The translations under genes were made by a program, and so were the position numbers. This document shows positions 1-7,196 of a stretch of DNA of 23,390 nucleotides, piece by piece. The first letter of the stretch is position 1; each line of letters opens with the position of its first letter. Origin of the DNA: an uncultured Mordavella sp. (lineage in GTDB: Bacteria; Bacillota; Clostridia; Lachnospirales; Lachnospiraceae); assembly GCA_902406105.1 (NCBI GenBank), contig CABPCP010000047.1, positions 1-23,390 on the forward strand, in the 5' to 3' direction. The notes under the pieces were generated by a model. The model worked only from the letters and a program-made list of their open reading frames with translations. It had not been told where the DNA came from and searched no databases.

Positions 1-561
1 AATTCGGAAGATATGCTGGAGCTTGCCATGGAGAAGCGCCTAAAGAGCGGCCATGATATTCTCTATCTGCTGCAGAATATGCAGGAGTTTGAGCTTTACG
101 GCACTGTGGGGGCTATTGTGAGCGTGTGTGATTCCGTAAATTATATGGTCGAGGAAGAGGAGCTTTTGGAAGTCTTCCGGCTGGCCAATAATTATCTGGA
201 CCCGGAAGGTATTTTTCTCTTTGATTTCAATACAGAATACAAGTATCGTGAGATTTTGGGGGACAATACCTTTGCGGAAGAGCGGGAGACCTGCAGTTTT
301 ATCTGGGAGAATTATTATGCTCCGGAAGAAAAGATCAACGAGTATGAACTGACTCTGTTCGTCCAGGAGCAGGATGATCCTATGCTTTACCGCAGATACC
401 AGGAGACACATTTTCAGCGGGCCTATACATTGGAGAGGATCAAACAGATGATCCAGCGCTCCGGCATGAAATATGTACAGGCGTTTGACGGTTATACCGA
501 CCGGGCGCCAACTTATACCAGTGAGAGGATTCTGGTGGTGGCCCAGGAATGTGGAAAATAG
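1..561 (+). CDS. Class I SAM-dependent methyltransferase, 3' part (5' end outside window)
   Basis: The frame is open from the first base, so this is the C-terminal part (about 186 residues) of a longer protein. The first residues, NSEDMLELA, match the segment after the second beta strand of class I methyltransferases, where an acidic residue just upstream binds the SAM ribose. A CDSVNYM segment follows in the position of motif IV, then an LDPEGIFLFDFNT strand typical of small-molecule methyltransferases (Methyltransf_25/11 type). The glycine-rich SAM motif I lies upstream of the window. The substrate cannot be read from the sequence. The gene ends 28 bases before hslO on the same strand, so the two are probably co-transcribed. 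The family is fairly certain; the specific reaction is unknown. Confidence 0.8.
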   Translation, partial: NSEDMLELAMEKRLKSGHDILYLLQNMQEFELYGTVGAIVSVCDSVNYMVEEEELLEVFRLANNYLDPEGIFLFDFNTEYKYREILGDNTFAEERETCSFIWENYYAPEEKINEYELTLFVQEQDDPMLYRRYQETHFQRAYTLERIKQMIQRSGMKYVQAFDGYTDRAPTYTSERILVVAQECGK

Positions 562-589
562 AACATAAAAGAGATATAAGGAGGAATCG

Positions 590-1465
590 ATGGAAGATTA
601 TATAGTAAGAGCTACGGCGGCACAGGGTCAGGTGAGGGCCTTTGCCGCTTTGACAACCAAGACGGTGGAAGAGGCAAGAGTCCATCATGGAACAAGCCCA
701 GTAGCCACAGCTGCGCTGGGGCGCCTTTTGACGGCCGGAGCCATGATGGGCAGTATGATGAAGAACGAGACAGATTTGTTGACCCTGCAGATCCGTGGAG
801 ACGGCCCGATCAACGGGATCACGGTAACGGCGGACAGCAAAGCTAATGTCAAAGGTTATGTGGGGAATCCAGATGTGATGCTGCCGCCTAAGAATGGAAA
901 GCTGGATGTGGGCGGAGCCGTTGGGATCGGCCTTTTGCAGGTGATCAAGGATATGGGACTGAAAGAGCCATACAGTGGGCAGACGATTCTGGTGACCAGC
1001 GAGATCGCGGAAGATCTGACTTATTATTTCGCTAATTCTGAGCAGGTTCCTTCCTCTGTAGGACTTGGAGTCCTGATGGAGAAGGACAATACCGTGCGCT
1101 GCGCGGGTGGATTTATCATCCAGATGATGCCTTTTGCGACGGAAGAGACCATCCGGCAGATTGAAGAGAATCTCAAGAATGTGACTTCTGTGACCGCCTT
1201 CTTAAAGGAAGGAGGAACGCCGGAAGAATTGTTAGAGACTTTGCTTGGGAATGTGGGATTGGAGATCACGGACCGGCTTCCTGCAAGATTTTACTGCAGC
1301 TGCTCTAAGGAGCGTGTAGAACGGGCGGTAGCAAGCATTGGAAAGAAAGAGATCCAGGAAATGATCGAAGAAGGAAAGGATATAGAAGTGAAATGTCATT
1401 TCTGTAATACTGCCTATCAGTATACGGTAGAGGATCTGAAACGGATCATAAAACAGAGCAGATAG
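590..1465 (+). CDS. hslO: Hsp33 redox-regulated molecular chaperone
   Basis: This 291-residue protein has the length and layout of Hsp33, a cytoplasmic holdase that is off when reduced with bound zinc and is switched on by oxidative unfolding. The C-terminal redox switch is intact: CxC at residues 236 and 238 and CxxC at residues 269 and 272, the four zinc ligands. The N-terminal start (EDYIVRATAAQGQVRAFA) and the GDGPINGITVTAD segment are typical of the family. A strong AGGAGG ribosome site lies about 6 bases before the ATG. It sits between the methyltransferase and nadE with short gaps (28 and 14 bases), consistent with one transcript. Family knowledge gives the function; the complete cysteine set supports activity. 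Confidence 0.97.
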   Translation: MEDYIVRATAAQGQVRAFAALTTKTVEEARVHHGTSPVATAALGRLLTAGAMMGSMMKNETDLLTLQIRGDGPINGITVTADSKANVKGYVGNPDVMLPPKNGKLDVGGAVGIGLLQVIKDMGLKEPYSGQTILVTSEIAEDLTYYFANSEQVPSSVGLGVLMEKDNTVRCAGGFIIQMMPFATEETIRQIEENLKNVTSVTAFLKEGGTPEELLETLLGNVGLEITDRLPARFYCSCSKERVERAVASIGKKEIQEMIEEGKDIEVKCHFCNTAYQYTVEDLKRIIKQSR

Positions 1466-1479
1466 AGGGAGATCAGATT

Positions 1480-3390
1480 ATGAAAGATGGATTTATCAAA
1501 GTGGCGGCCGCGACTCCGCAGATCCAGGTGGCGAATGTGGCCTACAATACGGAGCAGATCCGGAGCATGATCGAGGAAGCGGCAGAGGAAGGAGCAAAGA
1601 TCATTGTATTTCCAGAACTTTGTATTACCGGTTATACCTGCGGTGACTTGTTTACCCAGGAGATTTTGCTAAGACAGGCAAAGAACGCTCTTGGCAGGCT
1701 GGCGGAAGCGACGAGAGAGAAAGAAGCTTTGATTTTTGTAGGACTTCCTTTTGAGAAAGACGGAGAACTTTATAATGTGGCGGCGGCTTTGCATCGAGGA
1801 AAAGTTCTTGGAATGACTACCAAAAGCTTTCTTCCTAATTATGGCGAATTCTATGAGATGCGTCAGTTCCGTCAGGGACCTTCCCAAGCGGAGGCGGTAT
1901 TATTTGAGGGGGAGAAGATTCCGTTTGGGCCAGGACTTCTCTACCAGGCGGAAGATCTGCCGTCTCTGATCGTGTCGGCGGAGATCTGCGAGGATGTATG
2001 GTCTCCGGTGCCGCCCAGCATCCAGGCCGCAAGAGAAGGGGCTTTGATCATTGTCAACTGTTCTGCCAGTGATGAGACCATTGGGAAAGCGGCTTACCGC
2101 AGAAGCCTTATCGCGGGCCAGTCTGCCCGGCTGATCTGCGGCTATGTGTACGCCAATGCGGGAGAGGGAGAGTCTACAACAGACCTGGTGTTTGGAGGAC
2201 ATAATATCATTGCGGAAAACGGAGCCGTTCTGAAGGAAGCAGAGCGTTTCCAGGGAGGCGTAATTTATACAGAAATTGATATCCAGAGACTGGAAAGTGA
2301 GCGGCGGAAGAATACCACATTCCAGAATTCAAAAGGACATACGCTGCCTAGAATTCCATTTGCCGCGGGATATGGGGAGACAAAATTGACCCGGTTCTTT
2401 GATTCACGCCCGTTTGTCCCCTCGGAAGAGACGGAGCGCAGTCAGCGTTGTGAGGAAATCTTGACGATCCAGGCGATGGGGCTGAAAAAAAGGCTGGCTC
2501 ATACCCATGCGAAAAGCGCGGTCGTGGGGATTTCTGGCGGGCTGGACTCAACCCTTGCTCTTCTGGTGACGGCAAAGGCTTTCGATGCGCTGGGATTGGA
2601 CAGGAATCAGATTACGGCAGTTACAATGCCCTGTTTTGGGACTACAGACCGGACTTATCAGAATGCCTGCCAGATGGCCAGAAAACTGGGAGCGGCATTG
2701 AGAGAAGTGCCGATCGCCAAATCGGTGGAACAGCATTTTAAAGATATTGGCCACGACCCGGAAGATCACAGTGTGACCTATGAGAATGCCCAGGCCAGGG
2801 AGAGGACTCAAGTGCTGATGGATATTGCCAATGAAAACGGGGGAATGGTCATTGGCACTGGAGATATGTCGGAACTGGCGTTGGGATGGGCTACTTATAA
2901 TGGGGACCACATGTCTATGTATGGGGTGAACGCTTCTGTGCCAAAGACGCTGGTGCGCCATCTGGTCCATTATTACGCGGACACCTGCGGTGACGATACA
3001 TTAAAAGAGGTGCTGTATGATGTGCTGGATACACCGGTAAGCCCGGAACTCCTTCCTCCAAAGGATGGGGAGATCGCTCAGAGGACAGAAGATCTGGTAG
3101 GACCATATGAGCTGCATGACTTTTTCCTGTATTATCTGCTTCGCTTTGGATACCCTCCCAGAAAGATCTACCGGATCGCCAGACGGGCATTTGCCGGCGA
3201 GTATGCTGATGAAACTATCCTAAAGTGGCTCAAAACATTCATCCGGCGCTTTTTTACCCAGCAGTTTAAGCGTTCCTGTCTGCCAGACGGCCCGAAGGTG
3301 GGAACGGTGGCCCTGTCGCCGAGAGGAGATTGGCGGATGCCAAGCGATGCCTGCGCGGATCTGTGGCTGGCAGATTTGGAAGAAGGATAA
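1480..3390 (+). CDS. nadE: Glutamine-dependent NAD+ synthetase
   Basis: This two-domain, 636-residue enzyme makes NAD+ from deamido-NAD+ using ATP, with ammonia released from glutamine and channelled between domains. The N-terminal nitrilase-type amidase (about residues 5-290) shows the catalytic triad: Glu46 in FPELCITGY, Lys115 in TTKSFLPN and Cys170 in SAEICEDVW. The C-terminal synthetase has the PP-loop SGGLDST at residues 352-358 and a later GTGDMSELALGW segment that fits the NAD synthase fold. The length fits the long glutamine-using class rather than the short ammonia-dependent one. It starts 14 bases after hslO with a GGGAG ribosome site. No truncation or missing catalytic residue is visible. 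Confidence 0.97.
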   Translation: MKDGFIKVAAATPQIQVANVAYNTEQIRSMIEEAAEEGAKIIVFPELCITGYTCGDLFTQEILLRQAKNALGRLAEATREKEALIFVGLPFEKDGELYNVAAALHRGKVLGMTTKSFLPNYGEFYEMRQFRQGPSQAEAVLFEGEKIPFGPGLLYQAEDLPSLIVSAEICEDVWSPVPPSIQAAREGALIIVNCSASDETIGKAAYRRSLIAGQSARLICGYVYANAGEGESTTDLVFGGHNIIAENGAVLKEAERFQGGVIYTEIDIQRLESERRKNTTFQNSKGHTLPRIPFAAGYGETKLTRFFDSRPFVPSEETERSQRCEEILTIQAMGLKKRLAHTHAKSAVVGISGGLDSTLALLVTAKAFDALGLDRNQITAVTMPCFGTTDRTYQNACQMARKLGAALREVPIAKSVEQHFKDIGHDPEDHSVTYENAQARERTQVLMDIANENGGMVIGTGDMSELALGWATYNGDHMSMYGVNASVPKTLVRHLVHYYADTCGDDTLKEVLYDVLDTPVSPELLPPKDGEIAQRTEDLVGPYELHDFFLYYLLRFGYPPRKIYRIARRAFAGEYADETILKWLKTFIRRFFTQQFKRSCLPDGPKVGTVALSPRGDWRMPSDACADLWLADLEEG

Positions 3391-3470
3391 GAGCTTGAGA
3401 AGGCTGTCGCGAAATAACGCGGCATGAGAGAATGGAAAAAGATGCGTTCCGCGGGAAGGGAGAGAAGAGG

Positions 3471-3890
3471 ATGGAAGCAAAAAAAGAACAGGCGGTAGAG
3501 AATTTTCGGAAAAATTATAACTGCTGTCAGGCGGTAGCCTGCGCATACTGCGAGGCTCTGGGAGTCAGTGAGCGCGATATGTTCCGCATGACGGAAGGTT
3601 TTGGATCGGGAATGGGAGGACTGAAAGATACCTGCGGCGCGGTGATGGGAATGTTTCTGACGATCAGCCTGGCCAATAGCGCGGGAGATCTGGAAGACCC
3701 TTACGCGACAAAGATGGATACCTATGCCAAATTCCTGAAAGCGGCGGAAGCGTTCCGGGAGCGGCTCGGCTCCCTGTACTGCAGAGACCTGAAAACAGAA
3801 GAAGGACCTCAGCCGCTGGACTGCTGCGTACGGTGCGTAGAGACTGCGGCAGAGCTGACAGATGAACTATTAGGGCCGGGGGATTTTTAA
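3471..3890 (+). CDS. C_GCAxxG_C_C family putative redox protein
   Basis: A 139-residue protein with nine cysteines (residues 18, 19, 24, 27, 55, 104, 118, 119 and 122). The order NCCQ, a central GSGMGG...TCGAVMG block, then C and CCxxC near the end matches the C_GCAxxG_C_C family, in which the conserved cysteines are thought to serve redox chemistry or metal binding; no reaction is established. An upstream in-frame ATG at 3432 exists, but the ATG at 3471 is preceded by GAGAAGAGG and gives the usual family N-terminus, so I chose it. No signal peptide or membrane segment is seen. The last codons and the stop lie inside a perfect 40-bp palindrome. It follows nadE by 80 bases and may share its transcript. 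Confidence 0.85.
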   Translation: MEAKKEQAVENFRKNYNCCQAVACAYCEALGVSERDMFRMTEGFGSGMGGLKDTCGAVMGMFLTISLANSAGDLEDPYATKMDTYAKFLKAAEAFRERLGSLYCRDLKTEEGPQPLDCCVRCVETAAELTDELLGPGDF

Positions 3891-3908
3891 AAATCCCCCG
3901 GCCCTAAT
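3869..3908. repeat. Perfect 40-bp palindrome at the gene end; possible bidirectional terminator
   Basis: ATTAGGGCCGGGGGATTTTT at 3869-3888 is followed directly by its exact reverse complement at 3889-3908. The dyad covers the last codons and stop of the cysteine-rich protein gene and lies between two convergent genes. RNA from either strand could form a long GC-rich hairpin. However, no T run follows on either strand (the T5/A5 block is at the centre), so it is not a textbook intrinsic terminator. Confidence 0.8.
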
Positions 3909-3928
3909 GAAAAATGCCCTGTCCCTTT

Positions 3929-4666
3929 TTACAATTTGATGTTTTTGAACAGATCGCCAAGGCTGGTCCCGATGCTCTCAGACTTGGGAATTTCTACCTT
4001 TTCTTCAGGCTCTTCTTTTACCTCTTCCAAAGCCTTCATGCTCAGACTGATCTTGCCGTCTTTGATTCCAATGACTTTGACATTCACTTCATCTCCTACG
4101 CTCAGTACGTCTTTAGGAAGTTTGACCCGTTTCTGGCTGATCTGAGATACATGGACCAGACCGGAAAGGCCGTCTTCGAAGCGTACAAATGCTCCGTAGT
4201 TCTGAAGACTCTCAACCTTGCCTGTCAGGACGGTCCCCACCTTCAGATTAGCGATTTTTTCTTCTCTGGCTTTTTTCTCTTTCTCTTTTAAGATTTCCCG
4301 GGCGGATAGAACCAGACGGTTATTTGCCTGATCCACGTCAATGACCTGCACTTCGATATCTTTCAACAGATAGGTTTCCAAATCTTCAATATAAGATAAA
4401 GAAAGTTTGGAGGCCGGGATAAATCCACGGATTCCTTCCACCATAGCGATGGCTCCGCCATTTACGATTCCCTCTACCTTAACGGGAAGAACCGTTCCTT
4501 TTTCCATGTAAGAGGATACTACATTCCATGGATTGGCGTCGTCAAAATGCGCTTCCAGATCTGCCATGGTCTGAGGCTCGTCTGCTGGAGGATTGGCTGC
4601 TTCGACGGCATCTTCCGCAGCGGCTTCTGTGTTTTTCGTTTCTTCCTGCAATAATTCTTCGTTCAT
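3929..4666 (-). CDS. S1 domain RNA-binding protein (ribosomal protein S1-like)
   Basis: A 245-residue cytoplasmic protein with an acidic, low-complexity N-terminus (residues 1-45) and two S1 RNA-binding barrels at about 55-123 and 142-211. The second carries a well-conserved LQNYGAFVRFEDGLSGLVHVSQIS core; the first (GGAIAMVEGIRGFIPASKLS) is more divergent. A charged helix (about 123-140) links them. True S1 has four to six barrels, so this is a short S1-like protein of the type common in Firmicutes, probably binding mRNA or the 30S subunit. I chose the ATG at 4666 because AAGGGA lies about 11 bases upstream; a longer in-frame extension would cross the predicted promoter. It is convergent with the cysteine-rich gene and divergent from the pyrophosphatase gene. 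Confidence 0.88.
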   Translation of the reverse strand: MNEELLQEETKNTEAAAEDAVEAANPPADEPQTMADLEAHFDDANPWNVVSSYMEKGTVLPVKVEGIVNGGAIAMVEGIRGFIPASKLSLSYIEDLETYLLKDIEVQVIDVDQANNRLVLSAREILKEKEKKAREEKIANLKVGTVLTGKVESLQNYGAFVRFEDGLSGLVHVSQISQKRVKLPKDVLSVGDEVNVKVIGIKDGKISLSMKALEEVKEEPEEKVEIPKSESIGTSLGDLFKNIKL

Positions 4667-4744
4667 AGTATAAAACATCCCTTCTTCGATACTCGCGGCG
4701 TCAGTGTATCCTGATGCCATCCATACATTTTGTATGCTTCTTCC

Positions 4745-4774
4745 AGTATAGCATAAAACATCCGGTTTGTTCAA
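4745..4774 (-). promoter_or_regulatory. Predicted promoter of the S1-like gene
   Basis: Reading the minus strand, TTGAAC (4769-4774) is followed after 18 bases by TATACT (4745-4750), a good vegetative-type pair. The transcript would carry a leader of about 70 bases before the ATG at 4666. A 15-bp dyad, CATACA-TTT-TGTATG (4722-4736), lies just past the expected start point. Confidence 0.6.
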
Positions 4775-4865
4775 AGAAAATATGCGGGGGAAGAAAAAAT
4801 ATGGTTGACGAAACGGGAAAAAGATGGCAAGCTAGTTGCAGGACTAGAAACGAGGGAGTGAAATC

Positions 4866-6512
4866 ATGGGAAAGAAAACAGGGAAGATTTATGTGGTAGG
4901 GCATAAAAATCCAGATACGGACTCCATTTGTTCCGCGATCGCCTATGCGGAATTAAAAAAGAAGATCACAGGAGATGAATATACAGCCAGGAGAGCCGGG
5001 CAGATCAATGAAGAAACTCATTATGTGCTGAAGAAATTTGGCGTGGAGGCGCCGTCTCTCTTACAGAATGTAAAACTGCAGGTCAAGGATATCGACATCC
5101 ATAAGATAGAAGGAGTGGCGCCCAATGTGTCCATCAGAGATACTTGGGCGAAGATGAAGGAAGAAAATATCAAAACAGTACCAGTGTTAAAAGATGATGA
5201 GCTGGTAGGAGTGATTTCTACGGGAGATATCGCCACTTCTTATATGGGGGTATATGACAGCAGGATTCTTTCGACAGCCCGGACACAATACAAGAATATC
5301 ATTAAAACGCTGGATGGGAAACTGATAACGGGAAATGAGCACGGATACTTTACAAAAGGGAAAGTTGCCATCGGCGCTTCCAATCCGGACATGATGGAAG
5401 AATTCATTGAGAAGGATGATCTGGTGATCTTGGGAAATCGGTATGAGGCGCAGGCCTGCGCGGTGGATATCGATGCCAGCTGTCTGATCCTTTGTCAAAA
5501 TGCGGAAGTGCCGCCGGAACTGCTAAAGAAGGCGGAAGAGCAGAGCATCGTGATCATCCAGACGCCTCACGATACATTTACGGTGGCCAGGCTGATCAAT
5601 CAGAGTATCCCAGTAAAGCATTTTATGAGCAAAGGGCCGCTGACGACTTTCCGAATGACAGATTATGTGGAAGATATCAAAGATGTGATGACCAAGAAAA
5701 AATTCAGAGATTTCCCGATTCTGGACCGGCATGGAAGATTCAAAGGATTTATTTCCAGACGGCGGTTCATGGATGTGAGCAAAAAGAGGGTCATCCTGGT
5801 GGATCATAACGAGAAATCTCAAGCGGTAGACGGCATCGAGGAAGCGGATATCATTGAGATCATCGACCACCATAGACTTGGGAATATTGAGACCATGGGA
5901 CCGGTATTTTTCCGAAACCAGCCGGTGGGCTGTACCGCTACCATTATCTGGCAGATGTATGAGGAGGCGGGAGTCAAGATCAATCCGGTGATCGCGGGAC
6001 TTCTTTGTTCCGCTATCATTTCAGACACCTTATTATTCCGATCTCCCACCTGCACGGCTATTGACGAGAAAGCGGCCAGGAAGCTGTCCAAGATTGCCCA
6101 GATCAATCTGGAAGAGATGGCGCGCGAGATGTTCAATGCGGGAAGCAGCTTAAAGGGAAAGACGGCGGAAGAAATCTGCTTCCAGGATTTCAAGCAGTTT
6201 ACCGTCAACGAAAGTGTATTTGGCGTGGGCCAGATCAATTCAATGAACCAAGAAGAACTTCAGGAGATGCGGGAACTGCTGGAAGACTATCTGCCAAAAG
6301 CCATGGAGCAGAACCAGCTTCAGATGGTCTATTTTATGCTGACCGATATCCTGGATGAATCCACGGAGCTTTTGTGCTATGGAAAAGGAGCAAGAGAGTA
6401 TATCCTGGATGCGTTTGATCTCCCTGCGGATACCGGAAAGATCGTATTAAAAGGCGTAGTGTCCAGGAAGAAACAGTTGATTCCAACGCTGGTGGCTGCG
6501 CTGCAGCAGTAG
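4866..6512 (+). CDS. Family II manganese-dependent inorganic pyrophosphatase with CBS-DRTGG-CBS insert
   Basis: This 548-residue enzyme hydrolyses pyrophosphate to phosphate, pulling biosynthetic reactions forward in the cytoplasm. The DHH domain begins with VGHKNPDTDS (residues 11-20, metal ligands His13, Asp17, Asp19), is interrupted by a regulatory insert, and resumes with VDHNE (312-316) and IDHH (333-336). The C-terminal DHHA2 domain ends with the substrate-binding SRKKQ (533-537). The insert contains a first CBS motif (about 75-125), a DRTGG-like domain (about 130-245) and a second CBS motif (about 250-305). In studied relatives such inserts make activity respond to adenine nucleotides. 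The ATG has GAGGGAG about 6 bases upstream. All catalytic motifs are present. Confidence 0.94.
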   Translation: MGKKTGKIYVVGHKNPDTDSICSAIAYAELKKKITGDEYTARRAGQINEETHYVLKKFGVEAPSLLQNVKLQVKDIDIHKIEGVAPNVSIRDTWAKMKEENIKTVPVLKDDELVGVISTGDIATSYMGVYDSRILSTARTQYKNIIKTLDGKLITGNEHGYFTKGKVAIGASNPDMMEEFIEKDDLVILGNRYEAQACAVDIDASCLILCQNAEVPPELLKKAEEQSIVIIQTPHDTFTVARLINQSIPVKHFMSKGPLTTFRMTDYVEDIKDVMTKKKFRDFPILDRHGRFKGFISRRRFMDVSKKRVILVDHNEKSQAVDGIEEADIIEIIDHHRLGNIETMGPVFFRNQPVGCTATIIWQMYEEAGVKINPVIAGLLCSAIISDTLLFRSPTCTAIDEKAARKLSKIAQINLEEMAREMFNAGSSLKGKTAEEICFQDFKQFTVNESVFGVGQINSMNQEELQEMRELLEDYLPKAMEQNQLQMVYFMLTDILDESTELLCYGKGAREYILDAFDLPADTGKIVLKGVVSRKKQLIPTLVAALQQ

Positions 6513-6522
6513 GAGGAGGATC

Positions 6523-7104
6523 ATGGGGAAACAAATCTGGAAACCGGGGAATATGCTCTATCCTCTTCCAGCGGTCATGGTAAGTACCGCTGACAAGAAA
6601 GGGAACGATAATATCCTGACGGTGGCATGGGCGGGAACAGTGTGTACCAATCCGGCAATGCTTTCTATTTCTGTCCGTCCAGAGCGGTATTCTTATCCAA
6701 TGATCTGTGAAAGCGGAGAATTTGTGGTCAATCTGACCAACGAACGGCTGGCGCGGGCGGCCGACTGGTGCGGAGTGCGCTCTGGAAGAGATGTAGATAA
6801 ATGGAAAGAAATGAAACTGACCAGAGGAAAGGCGGAGACGCTGGGTTATGCGCCTCTGATCCAGGAAAGCCCGGTAAATATTGAGTGTAAAGTGAAAGAA
6901 ATCCTGGAACTGGGCTCTCATCATATGTTTCTGGCGGAAGTATCCGCAGTGCAGGTGGACGACAGATACATGGAAGAGAGCGGCAAGTTTCAGCTGAACG
7001 ACAGCGGGCTCATTACTTATTCTCATGGGGAATATTTCTCGATGGGAAAATCATTGGGCAGGTTTGGATGGAGCGTAAAGAAAAAGCGGAAAATAAAGAA
7101 ATAA
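6523..7104 (+). CDS. Flavin reductase family protein (FMN-binding split barrel)
   Basis: A 193-residue protein of the flavin reductase-like domain family. It starts with GNMLYPLPAVMVST and continues with NILTVAWAGTVCTNPAMLSISVRPERYSY, the strands and loop that form the FMN pocket in this fold, then a GEFVVNLT strand. Members either reduce free flavin with NAD(P)H or act as flavoprotein oxidoreductases; clostridial members of this size are mostly uncharacterised. The ATG lies 10 bases after the pyrophosphatase stop, with a GGAGGAGG ribosome site overlapping that end, so the two are co-transcribed. No functional link between them is obvious. A strong hairpin follows the gene. The fold is certain; the substrate is unknown. 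Confidence 0.88.
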   Translation: MGKQIWKPGNMLYPLPAVMVSTADKKGNDNILTVAWAGTVCTNPAMLSISVRPERYSYPMICESGEFVVNLTNERLARAADWCGVRSGRDVDKWKEMKLTRGKAETLGYAPLIQESPVNIECKVKEILELGSHHMFLAEVSAVQVDDRYMEESGKFQLNDSGLITYSHGEYFSMGKSLGRFGWSVKKKRKIKK

Positions 7105-7105
7105 G

Positions 7106-7159
7106 AAAGCTGTGAGCGGGGCGCCGAATTGATATGGGCCGCGTCTCACAGCTTTTTTA
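7106..7159 (+). terminator. Intrinsic terminator after the flavin reductase gene
   Basis: AAAGCTGTGAG (7106-7116) pairs exactly with CTCACAGCTTT (7145-7155), and the 3' arm runs into TTTTTT. The 28-base loop contains GGCGCC and GGGCCGCG, which could add inner pairing. It lies between convergent genes and mainly serves the plus strand; the minus-strand T tract is weak. Confidence 0.85.
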
Positions 7160-7196
7160 GTTCACGGAAAGCGTTTCTTTCTATTCGGATCGGACA

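Noticed and set aside
3914..4291. Plus-strand open frame of 125 codons opposite the S1-like gene
   Set aside because: It is a Phe/Leu-rich mirror of a clear two-S1-domain protein, without its own ribosome site or recognisable motifs.
4800..4865. TTGACG near 4803 as a -35 box for the pyrophosphatase gene
   Set aside because: No acceptable -10 hexamer lies 16-18 bases downstream; the promoter of this gene was left unassigned.
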